In this document: positions 55,837-64,000 of the stretch, in pieces | Layout of the letters: each line of letters starts with the position of its first letter | Numbering within the stretch: position 1 is the stretch's first letter | From: Liriodendron chinense | Taxonomy: Eukaryota; Streptophyta; Magnoliopsida; Magnoliales; Magnoliaceae | Assembly: GCA_003013855.2 (NCBI GenBank) | Contig: PVNU02000871.1 | Span: 24,887-88,886, forward strand | Direction of reading: 5' to 3' | Length of the DNA stretch: 64,000 nt | Notes under the pieces: generated by a model | What the model was told of the DNA's origin: nothing | What the model saw: only the letters and a program-made list of their open reading frames with translations | Databases searched by the model: none | Program-made: the position numbers and the translations under genes

Positions 55837-56394
55837 ACTTTTTGGCTGATAAGTATGTTGTTTACCAAATATACTTATCAACACACTTATCTGTTGAATA
55901 AGTAGAAACCAAGATAAGTTACTTGAGGTATAAGTAGCCTATGTAAAGTAACTTACAATCCAAATGAGCCCTAAAAGGTGGAACTATGCATGTATATTGA
56001 GGCGTTTGTGATTGTTGCAAAGTTGTAGGATAATTGTTTCCTATCTTTGCAACCGACATACGTTATTCTAAAAAACCTGCATAGACGACTAATGATATAT
56101 CCTCTAGCATTCTACTTTTTGGCTGATAAGTATGTTGTTTACCAAGCATACTTATCAACACACTTATCCGTTGAATAAGTAGAAACCAAGATAAGTTACT
56201 TGACGTATAAGTAGCTTATGTAAAGTAACTTACAATCCAAATGAGCCCTAAAACGTGGAATTATGCATGTATATTGAAGCGGTTGTGATTGTTGCAAAGT
56301 CGTAGGATAACTGTTTCCTATCTTTGCAACCGACATTTGTTATTCTAAAAAACCTGCATGGACAACTTATTTATGATACATCCTCTAGCATTCT
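55837..56394. repeat. Direct tandem duplication, 277-bp unit
   Basis: The units 55837-56113 and 56114-56394 both start 'actttttggctgataagtat' and both end 'cctctagcattct'. They are about 95% alike, with a 4-bp insertion near the end of the second. Inside each, 'ggctgataagtatgttgttt' and related TAAGT motifs recur. Confidence 0.95.
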
Positions 56395-57844
56395 GGAATA
56401 TTTGAATTTTTGTAAATAGGATGGATAGTTGTTTAGTGTAGTTGAGTGCACCAAATTGTGGATAGAATGACTTTCGATCCTTTAAACCGAAAAGCTTGAC
56501 AGACTTATTATGCAGACTGGATTTGTAATATAGATCTAGTGATCATGGATAACATACAAAGTTTGCCTGTTGCAATCCTTATCTTGAACCCCCTTGCTAT
56601 GATTCATCAGAGGCTAATGTTTTAGAATAAGATAACTGGCATCGTGCAAATAATATATCTAGATGCTATTAGTCATGTCATATTTCCTCCAGCTTTTGTA
56701 TCCTTTGCGGCATTGCCACTTTATTAGTAAATTGTCATCCTTAAAAATAAAATTAAAAAAATAAATTAAAAAAAGGGTCAAATGTCCTACAATAAACCAT
56801 GAGTTTATGGATATGGCCTCAAAGATTGATCTGAGTCCTGAGGGAATGTTTGCCTAGTAGTCGTGATTGAAGAGGTTAGATGCCTTAAGTAAGTTCCTCA
56901 CACAATGCCTGAAATAAACTTTCTACATGATGATTCCTTTCTAAGTTACCAAACAATGAAACTAAAAATGCCAAGGGTAATGACTAATGAGAGAAATCCT
57001 TGATTTCAAGTCCTTGATAGAGATTGGAAGACCTCGGTGCTAAGAAGATGCAATTTGAGAGCAGGAAAAGGGTCATGCTTAGGGATTCCAACTGTAAGTA
57101 GCGAATATATTCACAACCATATGGGAGGGTTTTGTTCTAGGTGAAATGTGAGATCTGTTTAGGAGGGCAACAATGTAGAATGACGCTGGGCCAAACAGAA
57201 TCAGTGAACATCGATATTAGTATAGTGAAAGAGAGGTTGAACCTCTTCTTGAACCTAAGTGCCACATTAAAAAGGCATGCACAGAAGTAGATCCTACTTC
57301 TCCAGGCAATGCAAAAGGTCCGAACCACAGTATGAAGGCTGAAAAGAGCTTGGCACAAAGCTCTCAAAGTATTGAAGACAACAACTGACAGGAGATCCAA
57401 GATCCTGACTGTGAGACATTTGAACAAGTGATGTCATTCCGCAACCTATAAAACCTGATCCATGGGAGAAAGCGATAAGGATTTCGAGCAAAATAATCTT
57501 AATCAGAAAAGAAGAAGAGTAAATGAAGGCAGAGGATTACACTAATGGCCACAACCAGCCACCTGAATCCTTGGAAGGTGACCAGAATGAGACAACCGTT
57601 TGATTATGAAGAAGTTATGGTGATAGTTCACATTTGAGAAGAAAATATATCAATGGTTCAGGGGGGGGAAAAAACAGATATTGGATTGCTAGGATCTTTC
57701 AATTTGGAAGCGGTCAAGGTGCCCGCCATCCACAGTTGGGCTAATCAATTCAACGGTCTGGACCAGCTAACCACGGCCCCACTCTGACAAATTAAAAAAA
57801 ACGTAGAACAAATATCAAAAGTCAAGCTACCCTGTTTATAGATA

Positions 57845-57846
<2 letters not shown>
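56395..57846. other. Gene-free stretch with a possible decayed coding segment
   Basis: No intact gene is present. At about 57240-57440 one plus-strand frame reads like protein (CHIKKACTEVDPTSPGNAKG), with stop codons beyond. This may be a decayed exon or chance. Confidence 0.35.

Positions 57847-57900
<54 letters not shown>
57847..57900. repeat. (GA)n microsatellite
   Basis: An uninterrupted GA dinucleotide run of about 54 bp. Confidence 0.95.
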
Positions 57901-57904
<4 letters not shown>

Positions 57905-59175
57905 AAAAATAAAAAATCATCACCAAAAAGAATATCAAAATACATAAAAAAAAAAAAAAAAAAACCACAGCCCAATTCAAAAAAGAAGGAAAAGAATAAA
58001 TAAACATCCATAAAATAAATCTTGTAATAAAAAACCAACAACCTAATTCCTCTTTTTCAAACGAAATAGAATAATCCATCACTTCAACTCAAGAAAACAA
58101 AAAACTAAAGAATCGAAATGCCCAGAAAACAAAAGGAGATTTAAAAACAAAGTTTATTTTTTACGATTTTGGAACCATGATTGGTCATCATCTAAAGTCT
58201 TATGAGTGTTGTCAAAATCCTACGATTTACGATTTTAGTCGACTCTTAAGCAAAACGATTTGAATCCCAACCTTAAATCCCTTTTTAGATGAATCCTATG
58301 ATTTATGATTCAAATTATAGTTGTTCTCTACTACTTTAAGCCTCACTTTGCTTTCATTTTTATTTTTAAATTGGTGGGAGCTTTAAGAATTGTTTAGAAA
58401 AGGTACATTATTTTTATTTGTTCTTTATAACTCTTCAACATTAAATCACGTAGATTTTTTTGTGATTCCTTACTCCTTAATTGGTCAAAACGCCTAATTG
58501 TTGTATGACCTACCGGTAATGTTTTTAAGGATGGTTACAATCAGCTTGACTTATATGTATTATGGAATGATGTTTAAAAATCAAAATATCTTTTTTTGTC
58601 AATCTATAGTATCAAAGGCTGCCTTTCCACCGTGATTTTACATTCAAGAAAGGTAACGAGAACATAAATTATTAAAGGACCCTTGTATGTTTTTTAAAGG
58701 GGAATTTCATAGAAGACAAAAAATGAAGGAGTAAAAATTCTTTAATACTATTATGACATGGTATTACTTGATGCACATTGATGGCAAAAGGAAGATAGAT
58801 GAGTTAAAAAAAAAATCTGATTTATTTATATTTTTCATTTTTTTTCAAAATTTTAAGAAAATTTTAAGAAATCTTACGATTTGCAATCCGATACGATTCA
58901 ACCCCTACTACGATTTGTGATACGATAACGATTTTGACAACATTCTAAGCAAATTCGGGTTGGTTACACGAATGTTGTTCTTCTGAGATTACACTCTGCC
59001 AAGAACCATATCCTCAGTTAAATCATAGTTCATCCGCTCATGGCCTTTTGGGCCTTCCCAATGCCCTTTTAGAGACTTCAACTTAAACCCACTCACTCCT
59101 AATCAGTGCAGTTCTTGGTCTCCATTGAACATGGCTGGTCTCAAGATCAGTGGCAGTTTTGTGCTCTATTGTTGG
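57901..59175. other. AT-rich gene-free stretch
   Basis: Poly(A)-like runs and repeated 'tacgattt..gat' motifs occur (58140-58320 and 58860-58940, partly mirrored). No gene is seen. Confidence 0.4.
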
Positions 59176-59782
59176 TAGGGCTGAAAGTTGGGCGAGTTCA
59201 ACCCGACCGACCTATGACCAACCCAACATTGGGTTGGGCTTGGGGTAGAAAGTATTGGACCTGATCTTGAGCTTGGGCTATACAAACAACCCGATAAAGC
59301 TTGGGTCGGGCTTCGGTTGAGGTCTCGGGTTGCCCGACCCAACCCGAACCCGATCTATATACAAGTAACTTAGAATTTTACTATACTTTAGTTAAACAAA
59401 CTTATTAGTTTATATTACTTTAGTAAATTTATAATGTTTGAAATTTGACATGCTCGAGTGGTAAATGAGTAATTATCTTATATTTTAGCTTATTTATTTA
59501 TAAAAAGTGAAATTCTTTACAATAAATAACTACATATATAATTAATAAAGTCATAGGTACAAAAAATAAGATGTGTATTGAAACATAATAGACTAATGTA
59601 ATAACAAAAATATTAGCATGCATCAACCCGACCAACCCGACCGAGCCCGCTTAGGTCGGGCTTGGGTTGAGAATTCCCAACCCGAGGTTGGGTTGGGCTG
59701 GGATAGGGTTGAGGTATAGGAACCTTGGGTTGGGTTAGGGTTGAGCACCAACCTGACCCAACCTCCCCGACTTTCAGCCCTA
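59176..59782. mobile_element. Non-autonomous hAT element with perfect 8-bp target duplication
   Basis: The ends TAGGGCTGAAAGT and ACTTTCAGCCCTA are inverted repeats. ATTGTTGG flanks both sides exactly (59168-59175 and 59783-59790), an 8-bp target duplication as hAT transposases make. The arms are rich in 'gggttgggctt'-type and 'aacccgaccc'-type motifs, and the 607-bp body is AT-rich and non-coding. Confidence 0.9.
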
Positions 59783-59989
59783 ATTGTTGGTCCTAAGCAT
59801 AACTAAAGGAGGGTTGCATCAGGTTGGCAGCTGGCATCAAACTTTACCCTCAACTTTTTCTCATGAATCCTAACAATCTGACATTTCAAACCCATGACTA
59901 GTACTAAAAAAAATCAGTGATGACTAGGAAGCTCAGTTAAGACCAGTTTTGTCGAATAAGAGTAGTGGGGGACCAGCCAGTAAAGTTTG

Positions 59990-60440
59990 GGTATTTGCAG
60001 TGGATCCTCTTTGTATATCTATATGGAGGGAATCGGAGAAAACATTGTCGATGAGACTCAAGGTGAATGCAGCTTATATGGTTCACATAGCCTCCATCTT
60101 ACATGCTAAATGCAATATGTAGGATCGAAAGAATTTATGGCAAGAGTTATGTCAATTAGCCGCAGGATGGGCCTTCCTTCATGGGTGCGGGCTTTAATGT
60201 AGTGGCAACGAAAATTGAGGAATCGATTGGTGACAACAATCAGGATATCACGCAATTACTGAGTTCCATAATGCAATAAATATTGGTGTTAGATGCTGGG
60301 TATTTTTCTTCGATGCTGCGTGTCAGCAGAATACGTATACATGGTGTAACGATCAAGAGGGGTCTTGGTGGATTTGGCAGGGCTTGCTTGCGTAACAGTC
60401 AACTTGGAATGGATGTGTTGTTTTTCATCATTTCAGGTCA
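59990..60440 (+). mobile_element. LINE endonuclease-domain relic
   Basis: Broken plus-strand frames give KNLWQELCQLAAGWAF, then FNVVATKIEESIGDNNQDIT and TEFHNAINI, then TYTWCNDQEGSWW. These resemble the apurinic-endonuclease region of plant L1-type LINEs (GDFNVVR..., FTW.NNQE). Frameshifts and stops show a dead copy. Confidence 0.6.
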
Positions 60441-60449
60441 ATCTAGCCC

Positions 60450-60710
60450 AGGTTTTCTCAATATTCAGCACAACCTGACCTGCCCCGTCCCAACCCAACC
60501 CAAATACAAATACAAATGATTATTCCCAACCCAACCTGACCAAAATTTGCTCAACCCAAACCCAACCTGATTTCAAATCAGATGGACGTTTCCCAACTCG
60601 AACCCAACCCAAGGACCTTGACAACATGACCCAACCCAACCAGAACTCAACTTGGATCAATCTAGTTAGGGTTGACCCGAACCCCAAGTTGCAGCCTAGT
60701 TTTCAGATCC
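60450..60710. repeat. CAACCC-rich hAT-type remnant
   Basis: Dense 'cccaacccaacc' and 'acccgaacccc' motifs resemble the arms of the hAT element at 59176-59782, but no terminal repeats or target duplication were found. Confidence 0.5.
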
Positions 60711-61839
60711 CATCTCTTCATACATCTTCATTATTATGGAAGAGGTTCTAATTTATATATTGTCAGTTGCACCCCCCCTTTCCGTGAGCTAATGTTTAAA
60801 AGTGCCTATTCCGCCAAGGGTTCAAGCAATTTCATGGACAGCCATGACAAACATGTAGGGGTTTCTCTTAAGCTACTTTGAGCCTAGTAAATCTAGGGAT
60901 CCTAATGGAGGGGTGATCATCAGTGCTTGCAATTTTTTCATTCAAAGCTATCATCAGTGCTTTTATATTAACCGCTGAAGATTGCCAACAAAATATCTGC
61001 ATGGAAATGAAAGCTACTATCAGCAGGGGGGAATTCGTGCTTTTGCAAAATGTGCTATCTTGCATTCTGATACATTTGATTCAAACTCAATCAGCAGGAT
61101 TCATGAATATTCATGAGTCAAGTCCGAACTTTGGGTCACATTACAGCAAATTGAATCGATTGAGACCGCCTAATTGGGGAGATTAGAAGTTCAATTTGGA
61201 TCACTAGAATCGATTCACTATTCGCACATATGGTGCAATTTAGGTAACTGTGGTCAAGATTACAGAAACACAGGTCCCACATGTCAGAATTGAAAAACAG
61301 TGTAGACTACCAAGATGGAACCACATACCATAAAATTCCTCTCTAATAGATGCATGCACTTGGTAATCACATGCACATGGCACACATTCCTCACTGTTTG
61401 AATTTTGGAACCCATTGTAGATGGGTAATCATCCTGAAATCAGCTTGTTTGAACAATCTTAGCCTCTGATTCATCGACACTTGTTAACCTTTGCCTATTT
61501 TTCAACTTAATCACCCAATAAATTTCCACCAATCAACTATTAAGCTATCAAATTAGTGTCTGCTTTCATATATGATCCATATAATGTGGGGCTCACCAGT
61601 TGGACAGTTTAGTTTGAGTTTCTTGCAGGACACATGTACAATGCCTTAGTGCTTGCGTATCAACCATCAGTCTGCCAAGAGGATCAAAGTTTTTCCCTAA
61701 TAAATGACGCATCAAGTATACAAATAATTGCCCCGATGCATCAAAACATGAATAATGCCCAAATGCATCATAAGTCTTCATAAATGGGGCCAAATGTTTG
61801 GTGATATAGACCGTTGATCATATGGTCTCCACTTTAGAA
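60711..61839. other. Gene-free stretch
   Basis: No recognised coding, RNA or repeat feature. Confidence 0.4.
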
Positions 61840-62046
61840 GGGTTGGGTTGAGGTATGGTAGGGCTTGGGCTGAAAATAATCAACTCGAACCCAGGTTGGG
61901 TGGGCTTGGGTAAAGGTCCCGAGCAAAATGACCCAAACTGAACCCGACCTTATATGTAGTACAAATACACATGAGTTATGGCTAATATGGCCCAAACTGG
62001 ACCTGACCTTATATGTAGTACAAATACACATGAGTTATGACTAATA
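61840..62046. repeat. hAT-type remnant with a 59-bp tandem duplication
   Basis: GGGTTGGG/ACCCAAAC motifs are followed by two 59-bp units at 61929-61987 and 61988-62046. Both contain 'cttatatgtagtacaaatac' and 'acatgagttatg'. Confidence 0.75.
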
Positions 62047-62989
62047 TGCCTGACTAAAGCAACGACATATATGGAAAATAGGATTTGTGATTGGAACCAT
62101 TCATAGTGGGCTCTATGTTACATAGGGTTCATTGTCGGAATCGTCCGTGCATGAAAAATGGGGTTCATGATCATAACTAACCCAGTGCCCACACCTTGAG
62201 TGGTCCAATGTCTTTTGATTTTGCTAGTATGATTTTGGTAGTTACATGTATTACTTTAATGATGTTATTTTACAATTAGATGTTTGACTTAAATGTGTTA
62301 GTTTACTAGTTGCAAGTGTCAACTCAACCCAACCCAAGTTGTGTTCAGATTGAGTATTCAAAGCCTTGGGTCGAGCTTTGGCTTGTGCAGCTTCACTTGA
62401 GTTTAGGGTTGGATTAGGCCTCGAGCAGTCAGATTGAATCTTAAGGTTGGGTTGGGCTTGCATTGACACTCAATCTGCCAGCCCACCCAAATTGCACCCC
62501 TAACAACAGCCACTAGAAAGGTACAAAGAAACAATGGCTAAGATCTCCCAATTTTAAAGAATGATACCATCCTCATCCGGGGTGGGTCTTGCAAGATGAA
62601 TGGTCTGGATCACATAGCATGGGTCCCACTTGTACAAAATTGATGCATCATGAGACTTCACGTTCTGATGCGACAGGACTCAATAATTCTCGCGATATTT
62701 CCAAGAAATAAAAGATAAAATAACGGGCCCCGACGTAGATGGGTCATAACCCAAATAGATTGAATGTATCCTATATGGTTGACTTTATTTCTCCTTTCAA
62801 CCATCTATTTGTAAGGGGTCGTTTGGTAACATGGATTCCATGTGAATTGGAATCCAATTTAGAATCCACGTGGATTAAAATCATAGGTTGTGTTTGGCAC
62901 CATGCATATGGATTCCATGTGAATCCAAAATTTGTGTTTGGAACCTTTCTCCATGCATAATATGCATTTCACTAAATTCTTTAACAGTA
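62047..62989. other. Gene-free stretch with hAT-type motifs
   Basis: A GGGTTG/CAACCC-rich part at about 62320-62505 is a further worn hAT-type remnant. No gene is recognised. Confidence 0.4.
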
Positions 62990-63252
62990 GCCCACCGTAA
63001 GGTTTATGTGAAATCCACCCCGATCACCAAGTATATCACTTAATATTAGCCGTAGGCCCAAAACTCAACTCAGTATGTGATTTAGGTGAATCATACGATT
63101 GGAAACAACATACAAGGGATACCTCTCACAACTGTTTCTCTTCGTATGGCCCACCCAAATCAAAACTGGGCCAACTTTTGGGCCCTAGGGCTAAAATGGA
63201 GTGGCACGTCAAGTGATCGGAGTGGATTTTACATAAGTACTAAGGTGGGGCA
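62990..63252. mobile_element. Second foldback family, copy 1
   Basis: The left end 'gcccaccgtaaggtttatgt' followed by 'gaaatccaccccgatcac' is mirrored by 'gtgatcggagtggattttac' followed by 'ggtgggg'. The centre has 'ctgtttctcttcgtatggcc'. Element length is about 263 bp, non-coding. Its plan resembles the larger GGGCCCAC family, but the sequence differs. Confidence 0.65.
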
Positions 63253-63340
63253 TACCAATTCTTGAAGCTAATTAAAGTCGTTTTCATGCACAGATGTCTT
63301 CCCATTAACCCATCTTGGCCTTAAAAATGTTGTGGGACAG

Positions 63341-63600
63341 GGCCACCATGATGTTTATGTAAAATCCACTCTGATCATCAAGTGTGTCGCTTAATTTGAG
63401 CCGTAGGGCCCAAATATCAGATTGCTCTGTGATTCAAGTGGGCCATATGAAGGATAACAATAATCCTCACCTTCCAAACTGTTTCCTTTTGTGTGGCCCA
63501 TATGAATTGAGGATGGGTTAAATTTTTTGTTTGTACACCTAGATTTTAGCTTTATATCTAACGGTTGGAGTGGATTTATAAAATCACCATGGTGGGCCTT
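63341..63600. mobile_element. Second foldback family, copy 2
   Basis: The left end 'ggccaccatgatgtttatgt' and 'aaaatccactctgatcatca' are mirrored by 'ggttggagtggatttataaa' and 'tcaccatggtgggcc'. It shares 'gccgtag.gcccaaa' and 'ctgtttc.cttt' with copy 1. A solo right end follows at about 63728-63763. Confidence 0.65.
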
Positions 63601-63648
63601 GAAAAATCAAGGGTGGGTGTCTCTCTCTTGGCTTTTTCCTTAATATGC

Positions 63649-63666
63649 CCCCCCCCCCCCCCCCCC
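63649..63666. repeat. Poly-C run
   Basis: Eighteen consecutive C. Such runs also occur at 34199-34224 and 10707-10717. Confidence 0.95.
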
Positions 63667-64000
63667 GAATTATACACTGAGCTGATTTTTGGACTCTATG
63701 GTTAAATTTAGGAGATGCACTTATTAATTGAGGTGGATTTCACAAACATGATAGTGAGGCCCACCAATTCTTAAAGCAAGCATTTTGTTGATTGTCATGA
63801 TGACATTATCCATGGTAATAGTGGTAAAGATATTTGAAAACATAGGTTTTAGCAAGGAATCCAAAACGATTGAAAGGATGGTAAATGGGATCCATTTACC
63901 ACCTCCGTACACCTGATGCAGGGGTATGTGATAACCTATTCTAAATGTACGTGTGATCAATAGGTAGACATTCAAGCAAAAAAATTTATTTAACTATCCA

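Overview
The window looks like nuclear DNA of a flowering plant. It carries intron-rich genes whose proteins match plant families closely, a nuclear-type tRNA-Leu, L1-type LINE relics, hAT-like elements, and many palindromic elements ending in GGGCCCAC. From memory that last family is typical of magnoliid genomes; the lineage is an inference and no search was run.

Layout. 1-8.1 kb: gene-free, mostly worn copies of the GGGCCCAC foldback family. 8.4-27.5 kb (+): a complete BRAHMA (BRM) SWI2/SNF2 chromatin-remodelling ATPase in 14 coding exons, about 2299 residues; its introns hold several MITE-type elements, microsatellites and short duplications. 28.5 kb (+): tRNA-Leu(CAA), followed by a degenerate tandem repeat. 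30.6-39.8 kb (-): a complete six-exon ubiquitin-conjugating enzyme of the UBC4/5/6 (UBE2H-like) group, convergent with BRM; its introns hold LINE fragments and a long tandem duplication. 40-44.6 kb: several foldback elements, one split by a nested hAT-like element. 46.1-47.0 kb (-): the 3' coding exon (ELM2 and SANT-like part) of a plant ARID/ELM2 protein; I could not find its 5' exons. 47-64 kb: no confident gene, but a pair of inverted MITEs, a GGGCCCAC minisatellite, a 277-bp tandem duplication, a hAT-like element with a perfect 8-bp target duplication, a LINE endonuclease relic and a second foldback family.

Function. BRM remodels nucleosomes, the E2 passes ubiquitin to substrates, and ELM2/ARID proteins are chromatin or DNA-binding factors. 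The genes are independent eukaryotic units, not an operon. No CRISPR array, phage or bacterial-type system is present. The most unusual feature is the density and variety of whole-length palindromic elements, including deletion derivatives, a nested insertion and an element bounded by mirrored microsatellites inside a BRM intron.
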